Of a DNA stretch of 64,000 bases, positions 8,432 through 15,797 are shown one piece after another. The stretch is from JAHJQZ01 sp963667595. GTDB taxonomy: Bacteria > Pseudomonadota > Alphaproteobacteria > Rhizobiales > Devosiaceae. Both the position numbers and the translations under genes were made by a program. Each line of letters begins with the position of its first letter. Within the stretch, counting starts at the first letter, position 1. The DNA lies in the NCBI GenBank assembly GCA_963667595.2, contig CAXXWD010000001.1, positions 1,178,001 to 1,242,000 on the forward strand, in the 5' to 3' direction. The notes beneath the pieces were generated by a model. That model did not search any database. It saw only the letters and a list, made by a program, of their open reading frames with translations, and was not told the origin of the DNA.

Positions 8432-8701
8432 ATGGGCAAAGCCAACTTCAGTGACGAGTTCAAGCGGGACGCGGTGGCACAGATCACCGAACGGGGCTAT
8501 CCGGTTGCGGAGGTTTCGAAGCGTCTCGGGGTCAGCCCGCACTCGCTCTACGAGTGGAAGAGGAGGTTTTCGGCGGCGGGGTCGGCCGACGATGGCAAGG
8601 ATGCCGAGATTCGACGACTGAAGAAGGAGCTGACGCGCGTCACCGAGGAGCGCGACATCCTAAAAAAAGCGACCGCGTATTTCGCCAAGGATGCAAAGTG
8701 A
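8432..8701 (+). CDS. IS3-family transposase OrfA
   Basis: 89 residues. It has an N-terminal helix-turn-helix (residues about 8-45, FKRDAVAQITERGYPVAEVSKRLGVSPHSLYEWKR) that binds the inverted repeats, followed by a leucine-zipper-like coiled coil (DAEIRRLKKELTRVTEERDILKKATAYF). A near-perfect ribosome site AAGGAGG precedes the ATG. Near its end, the run AAAAAAAG at 8662-8669 allows a -1 shift into orfB to give the fused OrfAB transposase. Its stop overlaps the GTG start of orfB. Confidence 0.95.
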   Translation: MGKANFSDEFKRDAVAQITERGYPVAEVSKRLGVSPHSLYEWKRRFSAAGSADDGKDAEIRRLKKELTRVTEERDILKKATAYFAKDAK

Positions 8702-9573
8702 GATACGCGTTCGTTGCCGAGCATCGCCCGCTGTTTTCGGTGCGTGCGATGTGTCGGTGCCTGCGCATCCAACCCAGTGGCTTCTATGCCTGGCTGAAGA
8801 CCCCGCTGAGCAAGCGAGCGGAGGAGGATGTCCGGCAGACCGAGCTCATCAGGGCAGCCTGGCATGACAGCGGCAAGGTCTATGGCTATCGCAAGCTCCA
8901 CGATGATCTTCTTGATCAGGGAGAGACCTGTTGCCCGAACCGGGTTGCACGACTGGCAAGACTGGCCGGGATCAAGGCCCAGATCGGCTACAAGCGCCGG
9001 CCGGGAAGCTATGGTGGCAAGCCTTCGGTCGTCGTCGACAACACGCTGGACCGGCAGTTCGACGTAGAAGTCCCTGATCGGGCCTGGGTGACAGACATCA
9101 CTTATATCCGGACGCTGGAAGGCTTCGCCTACCTGGCGGTCGTCATCGATCTTTATTCCCGGCGTGTCGTCGGATGGTCGATGCAGAGCCGCCAGACCAC
9201 GGACGTGGTCCTACAGGCATTGCTGATGGCGGTGTGGAGACGGAAGCCGAAGGGCAAGGTGCTGATCCACTCGGACCAGGGCTCCCAGTTCACCAGCATG
9301 GACTGGGCTGCATTCCTCAAGCATCACAACCTGGAACACTCGATGAGCCGCCGCGGCAACTGCCACGACAACGCCGTCGCCGAGAGCTTCTTCAACCTGC
9401 TCAAGCGGGAACGGATACGGCGCCGGGCCTACAAAACCCGCGCAGAAGCCCGGCAGGACGTGTTCGATTACATCGAGATGTTCTACAACCCAATACGCAA
9501 GCACGTCAGGAACGGAATGCTGCCTCCCGTCGAGTTCGAACGGCAGCAGAGAATGAGCACCGAGGGCGTCTAG
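8698..9573 (+). CDS. IS3-family transposase OrfB (rve integrase core)
   Basis: Catalytic part of the transposase. It has an N-terminal HTH_21 region (YGYRKLHDDL) and then the DDE integrase core: AWVTDITYIRT (first Asp), IHSDQGSQFTS (second Asp) and NAVAESFFNLLKRE (Glu). All three catalytic residues are present. The frame is open back to 8554, which allows fusion to OrfA by -1 frameshifting at the A7 run 8662-8668. A GTG at 8698 overlapping the OrfA stop could give free OrfB. It ends 8 bp before the conserved core of the right inverted repeat. Confidence 0.95.
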   Translation: MRYAFVAEHRPLFSVRAMCRCLRIQPSGFYAWLKTPLSKRAEEDVRQTELIRAAWHDSGKVYGYRKLHDDLLDQGETCCPNRVARLARLAGIKAQIGYKRRPGSYGGKPSVVVDNTLDRQFDVEVPDRAWVTDITYIRTLEGFAYLAVVIDLYSRRVVGWSMQSRQTTDVVLQALLMAVWRRKPKGKVLIHSDQGSQFTSMDWAAFLKHHNLEHSMSRRGNCHDNAVAESFFNLLKRERIRRRAYKTRAEARQDVFDYIEMFYNPIRKHVRNGMLPPVEFERQQRMSTEGV

Positions 9574-9593
9574 AAAACTCGGGGCTATTCACA
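9565..9593 (-). repeat. right terminal inverted repeat of the IS3 element
   Basis: Reverse complement of the left end, with outer GGGGCTATTCACA identical. It overlaps the last codons of orfB. A leftward gene from 10414 reads straight into it. Confidence 0.85.
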
Positions 9594-10414
9594 ACGTAGA
9601 TTCCATCACCCCTGACTGCTGCAATTGCTATTGGAATCACAATGTCGGCCTTCTTGTTCTTCAGAGCGGCTTCTGCTTGCCACCCCACTTGCTCAGGGAT
9701 GATCCTTTGATTGTGCTGCTTAGCTTCCACAGTCACGTGAGCAAAGCCTGCGGGACGGCCGGCACCCTGATCGAACTGTAGAAGATAAAGCGCGTCGATC
9801 TGTGTTTTCCTGAGCTTAAGGTCCATTTGAAGATGGGTCATTGAAAGCGGCGGAATCTGAGAAGGCGACAGTGCAAAGTGAGTCTCAACAACTCTTAAGT
9901 TGACAGCTGATTGTAGGAGCCAGGGTTCATCTGATCTCCCAAGTTCCTTTGTCCAAAGGGGTATGCTGAGCGTTTGCACGATGTGCCGAGGCGTCTCGGG
10001 CGATGGCTCCAAATCTATGGCCAGATTGTCGGGCCATTCTTCCGATATTTGCACGAACTCGAAGACCTGACCGCCTCCCGTCCGCTGCTCTCCCGTCCAG
10101 CCCAAAGACCTCAACGACTCGGGCCAAAGCTGGAACGCCTTCTTCCGACGTACGATATCCTTGAAGAAGTTGTTTGGGTTTCCCGCTTTGATCTTCAGGG
10201 TGTGTATCTCATCGAGGGCAGCTTTCGCCTCACGAATGTCGTGATCAAAAACTATTGTTCGCGTCAGTCGATGTGACCCTTCATCCCACAGCTTGTCGAA
10301 GATATGCCGAATAAGAAGGGCCTTCTCCCCTTCGCGCCCTTGAGAAGAATCCGCTGCCTCTTCATCCGTCGCTGCATCAAGCAACATTTCGTCGTCGTCG
10401 TCGCTATCCACCAC
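9594..10414 (-). pseudogene. truncated gene, possible PD-(D/E)XK nuclease
   Basis: About 273 codons of a leftward gene cut at its 3' end by the IS3 element. The frame continues into the IS until 9506, giving a foreign tail. It starts GTG with GGAGG upstream and has an acidic N-terminus (DSDDDDEMLLDAATDEEAADS). Near the break it has IDALYLLQF, then FAHVTVEAKQHNQRIIPEQVGWQAEAAL. The D...x(n)...EAK spacing, followed by a Q/E-containing helix, fits the catalytic core of PD-(D/E)XK nucleases such as restriction enzymes. I do not recognise a specific family and the rest of the protein is not diagnostic. With its C-terminus missing it is probably inactive. A defence role is inference. Confidence 0.55.
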
Positions 10415-10751
10415 ATGCGCCTCCGAATCACTCTAGGAGTGTAGGCCATGTGCGCGAATTTTGGACCGGCGCCAATCTGGCGAGTTCCGGAGCCCAATTA
10501 AGGGTCGCTCACGCGACATCAGAAACGTTAGGCGCGACGCGACGGATTTCCCCCATGCCCCCTCCCCGGCTCCGCAATTCGCGGCCCCGCACCCCAGCAC
10601 ACCTATCTTCAACCTCACCTTGTCTCACAAGGGCTTGCCCTAGTGAGCCTGCCTTGGGGCGCGACAACCGGTCTCACACGAATGGCGATTGACTTCTGAG
10701 ACCGATGGTATCTCATAGTTTTTAAGTTCATTGAGACAGTGAGGTATCACC
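10415..10751. other. intergenic region upstream of the serine recombinase
   Basis: 337 bp between divergent genes. The first 200 bp show nothing coding. The last 130 bp hold four copies of the hexamer TGAGAC (two inverted at 10622-10627 and 10671-10676, two direct at 10697-10702 and 10732-10737), described separately as a possible recombinase site. Confidence 0.5.
10622..10748 (+). promoter_or_regulatory. cluster of TGAGAC half-sites before the recombinase gene
   Basis: GTCTCA occurs at 10622-10627 and 10671-10676. TGAGAC occurs at 10697-10702 and 10732-10737, each of the latter followed after 5 or 6 nt by GTATC (10708-10712 and 10744-10748). The first unit also reads as an inverted repeat TGAGA...TCTCA. 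The last unit abuts the recombinase start codon. Such paired half-sites in front of a resolvase gene are typical of res sites or an autoregulatory operator. The role is inferred. Confidence 0.45.
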
Positions 10752-11327
10752 ATGCCCGGCATGCTTGTCGGTTACGCCCGCACATCCACAATCGACCAGA
10801 AGGCGGGACTTGAGGCCCAGCTTCGCGACCTGGAACAGGCAGGCTGCACGAAGACGTTCCAGGAGGAAGTCTCCTCGGTCAGCACCAAGCGCCCTCAGCT
10901 CAATGCAGCACTCGACTACGTACGCGACGGCGACACGCTGGTCGTGACCAAGCTGGATCGACTGGCTCGGTCCGTAGCCGATCTGGTGGCGATCACAGCG
11001 GGATTGAAGGTGAAGGGGGTGGGATTACGCATCCTCGCCCTCCAACTCGATACTGAAACCCCTACAGGCAAGCTGATGATCAACTTGCTCGGCTCTATCG
11101 CGGAGTTCGAGCGGGAGTTGATGCTGGAACGGCAACGAGAAGGCATCGCCAAGGCCAAGGAGCAAGGGAAATACCAAGGGCGTGCACCCACGGCACGGCG
11201 CAAGGCTCCGGACGTTCTGCGGCTAAAGGCGCAAGGGATGTCACCTGACAAGATTGCTAAGGAACTGGGGATCGGAAGAGCTAGTGTGTTCAGAATTCTG
11301 AAGGATTCGAGCTCTCGGCAAACATGA
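10752..11327 (+). CDS. serine recombinase (resolvase/invertase family)
   Basis: 191 residues. The resolvase catalytic domain covers about 1-140, with the nucleophile Ser in VGYARTSTIDQ, the DTLVVTKLDRLARS strand-loop carrying catalytic arginines, and the long E-helix AEFERELMLERQREGI. A C-terminal helix-turn-helix (about 150-185, MSPDKIAKELGIGRASVFRIL) binds DNA. The length is usual for Tn3-type resolvases and Hin/Pin invertases. GTGAGG precedes the start at good spacing. It probably recombines the repeated half-sites just upstream or resolves element multimers. There is no Tn3 transposase nearby, so it is not part of a recognisable transposon. Confidence 0.93.
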   Translation: MPGMLVGYARTSTIDQKAGLEAQLRDLEQAGCTKTFQEEVSSVSTKRPQLNAALDYVRDGDTLVVTKLDRLARSVADLVAITAGLKVKGVGLRILALQLDTETPTGKLMINLLGSIAEFERELMLERQREGIAKAKEQGKYQGRAPTARRKAPDVLRLKAQGMSPDKIAKELGIGRASVFRILKDSSSRQT

Positions 11328-11354
11328 TGCAGTTCCTGGAGTGAGATCATCCAA

Positions 11355-11882
11355 ATGCTAGGCGCAAGTGACCCCATGATCGTCAAAACGGTTAGCCGAT
11401 TCTTTTGGAAGGAAGCGCCTCCGTTCGGAGAATGGACCGCAGCGCTAATCTGGAACGACACAGATAGCGGCCTATCATTCGACGCCATCTCGGGACGAAT
11501 TGAAGATACGGCAGACAACAAAGCCCACCACATCCGGGGTGACGTCCTTGCTGTTCTCGCTGCACTCCAGGCCGCCAAAGAGCGGCAGATATCCAGTGTT
11601 CGCCTCCTGTCGGTGAACGACAGCGTCGTCAGAACCATCCGGGAGTACTACGACGGCTGGGAAAGGCGTAAGTGGCTGAATGCCAATCGCAAGCCTATCG
11701 ACAGCCTCGACGAATGGAAGCAGATCAAAGCCATATGTGACGACATAAACGTAGACTGGGAGAAGCGCCCAAAGGAGGCGGTTGACCTTGTCGAGGAATA
11801 CCAGGAGTTCCGCGACATCATTGACGATAGAGAGAATGACTTCTGGATGCAGCGTGCGATTGATCGCGACCCATGGGGATAG
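11355..11882 (+). CDS. putative RNase-H-fold protein
   Basis: 175 residues, no confident family. The central part reads like ribonuclease HI. GDVLAVLAALQAA matches the helix carrying the second catalytic residue (Asp here in place of Glu). VRLLSVNDSVVRTI matches the DSQYV strand-helix. YDGWERRKWLNANRKPIDSLDEWKQIKAI matches the basic-protrusion segment W..R.W......P....DLW..I. The first catalytic Asp (normally in a TDGS motif) is not obvious and the C-terminal one is unclear, so activity is doubtful. It overlaps the next gene by 10 bp and follows the recombinase by 27 bp, suggesting one operon. Confidence 0.5.
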   Translation: MLGASDPMIVKTVSRFFWKEAPPFGEWTAALIWNDTDSGLSFDAISGRIEDTADNKAHHIRGDVLAVLAALQAAKERQISSVRLLSVNDSVVRTIREYYDGWERRKWLNANRKPIDSLDEWKQIKAICDDINVDWEKRPKEAVDLVEEYQEFRDIIDDRENDFWMQRAIDRDPWG

Positions 11883-12535
11883 TCGCCGCCAACGGTAGCA
11901 TCTGTTCAATCCCCGGCTGCCAGCGCCCAACCCAACAGGCAGCTGGCAACGGCCATTCGCATCGGTACTGCAAGCACCACGTCGAGTTTCACCGCCGTCA
12001 CGGCTCCTACTGGTTCAAGAGTTTGTCCGCCACGGAGCTGAAACCGTTCCGTCAGGCGGCGCGGCGCTGGATGCGAGCGCATCAAGCAGACCGTCGCGTA
12101 ATGCAGTCCCTTGGCTCCATAGACGCCCTCCTGGCCGAGTCTGGCCGTCCCGAGAACGCCTACAGCCTCAGGGGCAAAGACGCCGTGAGCAGGGCCCGTA
12201 TTGCCCTTGCGAGACTCCGTGATGCAGGGGTGGCGACGACAACAATCCTGGAGCGCCTGATAGCCGTTACGGCCTGTTGCGAGGCCAAAGGCATTGATGA
12301 GCGCCAGCGCGAATATCGACATGTCCAGCTCGCCAAATCCGTGCACCGGCTCGCCAGCGGTACGCACAAGACCACTTCAGGTTTCCCGCTGCCCGAGAAG
12401 TATCCGCGTTCGGAAGGGCGGGTGCTGCGCCACCTGGGTCAGTGGCTCGACGATATCGTGGCCTTTGCCCTGGATAACCGGGACATCCTGGCGGATGGCT
12501 CGCTCGCAATATCGGATGAGGACGCGATAACCTGA
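11873..12535 (+). CDS. hypothetical protein with Cys/His zinc-binding N-terminus
   Basis: 220 residues, family not recognised. The first 40 residues contain CSIPGCQRP and HSHRYCKHH, a C-x4-C...C-x2-H-type cluster that could bind one zinc and looks like the treble-clef part of HNH-type or phage zinc proteins. No clear HNH catalytic motif follows. The remainder is mostly helical and basic (ATELKPFRQAARRWMRAHQADRRVMQ), suggesting nucleic-acid binding. The start codon lies inside the end of the previous gene, so translation is probably coupled. It precedes the polymerase-like gene by 99 bp. Confidence 0.6.
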   Translation: MGIVAANGSICSIPGCQRPTQQAAGNGHSHRYCKHHVEFHRRHGSYWFKSLSATELKPFRQAARRWMRAHQADRRVMQSLGSIDALLAESGRPENAYSLRGKDAVSRARIALARLRDAGVATTTILERLIAVTACCEAKGIDERQREYRHVQLAKSVHRLASGTHKTTSGFPLPEKYPRSEGRVLRHLGQWLDDIVAFALDNRDILADGSLAISDEDAIT

Positions 12536-12634
12536 TGCATCCCGTGAGTTTTAACCCAGTTCAATCGGTCTGCGCACATTCGGGACATTATCGCGCCGCA
12601 TTACCCTTTCGGCGTCCCTCCCTGCCCGCTCTAG

Positions 12635-13936
12635 GTGTTGGTGCCTGTGTCTCCGCTTGAAGACCTCCAAGAGTGGGATGATGATGAGGGAGGAAATCAT
12701 CCACCTCCCTCCCTCGACTTGATGTTCGACCCTTGGATCACACTTCAAGCAGCCGAACTCGATGCCCTTATGGATGAACTCTATGTCGTCGCCATGTGCG
12801 CTCTGGCGCCGGCAGCTCGCAAGCCACGCTCGGAATTGACTGACGGAGCAAAGGCGATGATCCCGACCATCGTCGCCAACCTGCTCTTGCTGCACAAGGG
12901 CAGCCCCACTGGTACACGCCTGGCCATCGAGACGGAGCACCGAAAGCGCACGCGCTATGATCGCTCCGGCTTTCGCAAGCTGCCTCAAGTGCTCAAAGCG
13001 TTGGCCTTGGCCGGTCATATCGACAGACTCAACGCAGCTTACCATCGCAGGCGCACGACGATTGAAGCGACAGGCAGTCTCAAGCAGGCCCTAAGCTCAC
13101 CCAGCGTCGACCTAAAGTGTCTCCGCCGCGTTGAGGGTGAGGAGCTGATCATTCTCAATACCAGACCTGCGCAGACCTGGGTCAATGGCCGCAAGCAGCC
13201 CAAGGAACTGGTCGACTACGAGGAAACCAAGCAGACCAGGACGATGAGGAAGGAGATGATGGAGCTGAATAGCTTCCTCTCCTCACACTCCATAACGCTT
13301 GAGGGGTCTGACGTACCGCCACCGCGCTTGTTCCGCGAGTTCACATTGCGCAAGCCGACCGACCCGCACGAGTTCAATCTACACGGGCGCATCTATGGCG
13401 GCTTCTGGATGAACCTGAAGGCGACGGAACGGCATTGCCTGCGCATCGATGGCGAACCGATTGCTGACCTCGACTTCTCCAGCATGTTCCCGCGCCTTGC
13501 TTATCTCCGCGTCGGCCAGGAGCCGCCTCAAGGCGATCTCTATGCCATTCGGGGTCTGGAAAACTGCCGTGCCGGTGCCAAGGCGGGTCTCTCCGCGCTG
13601 CTGTCCTATCCGCGCGAGATGAAGAACGCTCCGTCGCGACTACGCCAGGAACTACCCGTTGGATGGACAGCGAGAAAACTCAAGGCAGCAATATCTGAGC
13701 ATCACCCTCATCTCGTACCCTGCTTTGAGAAGGACTTAGGGCTGGACCTGATGTTCACCGAAAGCCAGATTCTGATGCGGGCGATGATGTCGCTGATGAA
13801 GCAGGGGGTCCCCGCTCTTCCCATGCATGATGGAATGATGGTTCCGCTGTCAAAGCGGAACGCCGCTCAGACTGCGATGGAGCAGGCCTCAAGGGATGTG
13901 CTTGGCGTGGCGTTGCCGGTGACGATGAAGCATTGA
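12635..13936 (+). CDS. small family-A-polymerase-like protein
   Basis: 433 residues. The C-terminal 190 residues carry the signatures of a family A DNA polymerase palm and fingers. Motif A is at 278-290 (DLDFSSMFPRLAY: metal ligand D280, R at +7 as in DYSQIELR, but Phe at the steric-gate Glu position). A motif-B-like RAGAK is at 312-316 (R-x3-K). Motif C is MHDGMMV with H398 D399. The lead-in GRIYGGFWMNL...LRIDGEPIADLDFS recurs, as I recall, in uncharacterised phage and island proteins. There is no 5'- or 3'-exonuclease domain. The N-terminal half is helical and unassigned. The GTG start follows a TAG stop in the same frame and has a poor ribosome site. Polymerase activity is a prediction. 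Confidence 0.6.
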   Translation: MLVPVSPLEDLQEWDDDEGGNHPPPSLDLMFDPWITLQAAELDALMDELYVVAMCALAPAARKPRSELTDGAKAMIPTIVANLLLLHKGSPTGTRLAIETEHRKRTRYDRSGFRKLPQVLKALALAGHIDRLNAAYHRRRTTIEATGSLKQALSSPSVDLKCLRRVEGEELIILNTRPAQTWVNGRKQPKELVDYEETKQTRTMRKEMMELNSFLSSHSITLEGSDVPPPRLFREFTLRKPTDPHEFNLHGRIYGGFWMNLKATERHCLRIDGEPIADLDFSSMFPRLAYLRVGQEPPQGDLYAIRGLENCRAGAKAGLSALLSYPREMKNAPSRLRQELPVGWTARKLKAAISEHHPHLVPCFEKDLGLDLMFTESQILMRAMMSLMKQGVPALPMHDGMMVPLSKRNAAQTAMEQASRDVLGVALPVTMKH

Positions 13937-13966
13937 CGCGGTGAAAGAGTGCTGGCCGACGAACGA

Positions 13967-15697
13967 TTATATCTCGAAGCGCGGCAGCTTGCAGATTTCA
14001 CGGTAGAGTCCGGCTGGGCTGCCGTAGACCTTCTCGTCCACACCCTCTCCACTGTGCCCGGTGATCATTCGCCGTAGCTCCTGATCCACGTCCGCCTCCC
14101 GGCTCCGCGTAATGAACAAATGCCGCCATGCATGATTGGGCTGTACATTGCGATCTGGAACGTAGATGCGCACGAACTCGCGAACACGGTTCTTGACGCC
14201 CTTGAGCGGGCCTAGCACGTCGCCCGTACATTTGTTTGGCCGGAGGAACAGGTGCCCGTCGGGAGCCGAGGCGACAAAATCGAGAAAACCTAGCTCCACA
14301 AGGTGAGGATGAAGCGGAACGAGACGCTGCACATTGCCCTTCACGGTGCCAGCTTCGGGGGTGATGCTGATGCTCCAGTGGTCTCCGGTCTCTTGCACGT
14401 CCATCTTCCTAAGCTGAGCGATTTCGCCAACACGTGCGCCGGTATAGGCCAACAGCCAAGGAATCCAGCGCTTTGCGGCATAGGTTTCAGGCCTGTCTCT
14501 GCCTACTTCAAGCGATGCGCATGCCGAAAGCAGCGCCTTGACCTCGTCTTCCGTGAAGCCTTTCTGACGAACCTGCTTTGGCTTTCCCAACCTAATAGTG
14601 ATGCCCGTTGCTGGATTTGACCCCAGCTTGCGATTGCGTACAGCCCAACCGAACACGCTTTTGAGCCCGGCCAAATCTGTGTCTTTCACGGTACGGGCGG
14701 ATGCGGGCTGCCCGGTACGTGGATGGGGCGTCGTAAGGCGATGGTTCTTGAACCGCACGATGTCGTCCGGGGTAACACGCTCTGCATTGTCGTGACCGAG
14801 GAAGGCCACCAGTTTAGTCATCGTGTTGCGGTAGCTTTCATGCGTACTCGGCTTCATTCCTGCCGCCTCACTCTCAGCCCACCAATCGGCGACAAGCCCC
14901 ATAAGCGAAACGGCTATCGGCGACTTCGGACCAGTCGTTCGCTGGTGGTGCTCGCCTTGGCCGTCCGGAGGAGCCCATTCGGGAAACCGTCCGGCATTGG
15001 AATCGGGAGTGTAGTCACCCGACGCATTCCGCCGTCTCACTTCCATCGCGTCTCGCAAAGCCGTCCAAATGGCGATGAGAAGGCGCTGCCGGCTTGGTCG
15101 ATCGATTGACGCTATGCCTTTGTCTTGCAGCAGGCGATCCGCGAGCGGACCAAGTTCCCTGTCTAGGTCTTCGACTGTGCCGACCTCCTTTAACCTATCA
15201 AAATAGGCAACCGTAGCGGCGAAGCCGGCTTCCTCTTCTCCCCATTCATCTCCATCGTCATCCCGAACCCAGCCATCGGGCGTATGGACCATTGCGATTT
15301 TGCGTTCGCGCTCCTCTCCGTTCGCCCAGGAACTGTAGAGGGATGCTGAGAGCGCCGTTGCCTGACGATTGGTGAGAGAAACAGGCGCGGCCAGTCCGGC
15401 CTCCATGTGATCATCAAGCAAGGCAGTAGGGTCAGTGCGAAGTCCTGCAAAGATTTCTTCGACGTAGGCGGCAGCCTTGGCTTGCCGGATTCTCGCGGTG
15501 CTCGCATCGGAAGTGCGCAGCGAGAGCCTTATGCTGCTCATGCGCTCCGTAACGTAAATGGGGACAGACTGATCCCCGACGGGGATATGTAACGTCTTTC
15601 CGACGATTCGTTTCCGAACATCAGTCGGGATGCGTTTGGCAAATTGGAGGTTGGAAGAACCGGGGCGCTTCACCGGAGACACGAGCCTATAGAGCAT
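13967..15697 (-). CDS. tyrosine integrase of the element
   Basis: 576 residues from the preferred start (MLYRLVSPVKRP; the frame opens 7 codons earlier at a GTG). The N-terminal arm-binding region resembles DUF6538-type phage integrases. A SAM-like core-binding domain follows (about 285-375, VSLMGLVADWWAESEAAG), then the catalytic domain with Arg in TGARVGEIAQL, HAWRHLF (H-x-x-R), GHSGEG and the nucleophile Tyr in DEKVYG. It lies 87 bp from the tRNA-Leu gene and points away from it, so it should recombine the 14-bp repeat at the tRNA 3' end. Its ribosome site AAAGG sits in the loop of a small hairpin. Confidence 0.95.
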   Translation of the reverse strand: MLYRLVSPVKRPGSSNLQFAKRIPTDVRKRIVGKTLHIPVGDQSVPIYVTERMSSIRLSLRTSDASTARIRQAKAAAYVEEIFAGLRTDPTALLDDHMEAGLAAPVSLTNRQATALSASLYSSWANGEERERKIAMVHTPDGWVRDDDGDEWGEEEAGFAATVAYFDRLKEVGTVEDLDRELGPLADRLLQDKGIASIDRPSRQRLLIAIWTALRDAMEVRRRNASGDYTPDSNAGRFPEWAPPDGQGEHHQRTTGPKSPIAVSLMGLVADWWAESEAAGMKPSTHESYRNTMTKLVAFLGHDNAERVTPDDIVRFKNHRLTTPHPRTGQPASARTVKDTDLAGLKSVFGWAVRNRKLGSNPATGITIRLGKPKQVRQKGFTEDEVKALLSACASLEVGRDRPETYAAKRWIPWLLAYTGARVGEIAQLRKMDVQETGDHWSISITPEAGTVKGNVQRLVPLHPHLVELGFLDFVASAPDGHLFLRPNKCTGDVLGPLKGVKNRVREFVRIYVPDRNVQPNHAWRHLFITRSREADVDQELRRMITGHSGEGVDEKVYGSPAGLYREICKLPRFEI

Positions 15698-15698
15698 T

Positions 15699-15716
15699 GC
15701 TACACACCTTTGTAGC
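15699..15716 (-). promoter_or_regulatory. hairpin around the integrase ribosome-binding site
   Basis: On the mRNA sense, GCTACAAAGGTGTGTAGC folds as GCTACA/TGTAGC with the AAGG ribosome site in the 6-nt loop, ending 1 nt before the ATG. It could reduce translation of the integrase or serve as a DNA operator. Its small size makes chance possible. Confidence 0.35.
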
Positions 15717-15750
15717 ACACTCTTCGCCCGGCAGCACCTTGATTTGATTG

Positions 15751-15773
15751 AACTCTTTGACGCACAAAGAGTT
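15751..15773. repeat. 9-bp inverted repeat between integrase and tRNA-Leu
   Basis: AACTCTTTG and CAAAGAGTT, perfect arms with a 5-nt spacer (ACGCA), 10 bp inside the right attachment site. It may be an integrase/excisionase arm site or the terminator of the tRNA. No T-run follows on the tRNA strand. Confidence 0.45.
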
Positions 15774-15783
15774 TCTAAAAGAG

Positions 15784-15797
15784 TGGTGCCCTGGAGA
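15784..15797. repeat. right attachment site within the tRNA-Leu 3' end
   Basis: TGGTGCCCTGGAGA, the second copy of the 14-mer at 1964-1977. It covers the CCA, the discriminator base and the 3' acceptor strand of the tRNA. Together the two copies delimit the element. Confidence 0.8.

Larger units (their letters stand above)
8371..9593 (+). mobile_element. IS3-family insertion sequence (about 1.22 kb)
   Basis: Bounded by 29-bp imperfect inverted repeats (8371-8399 and 9565-9593, 25 of 29 matching). The outer 13 bases TGTGAATAGCCCC are identical and the ends follow the family's TG...CA rule. Inside are orfA and orfB in the -1 frame with an A7 slippery run. Both reading frames look intact, so the copy may be active. 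No target duplication is seen: GAAC on the left against ACGT on the right. Genes on both sides run into the ends. Confidence 0.92.
1964..15797. mobile_element. integrative element inserted in tRNA-Leu(CAG)
   Basis: A 13.8-kb segment lies between two copies of the 14-mer TGGTGCCCTGGAGA. The right copy (15784-15797) is the 3' end of an intact tRNA-Leu gene including the encoded CCA. The left copy (1964-1977) has no tRNA around it. A tyrosine integrase is the gene nearest the tRNA and reads away from it, the usual arrangement for tRNA-targeting islands. The content is accessory: a two-partner secretion locus, an AlpA-like regulator, an IS3 element, a serine recombinase and several unknown genes, with AT-rich DNA around 2095-2450. 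No conjugation genes are visible, so mobility would be by excision/integration only, or with help from another element. Confidence 0.85.

Noticed and set aside
12551..13045. 164-residue minus-strand frame across the start of the polymerase-like gene
   Set aside because: Overlaps the plus-strand gene with motif evidence; no recognisable product and no ribosome site.
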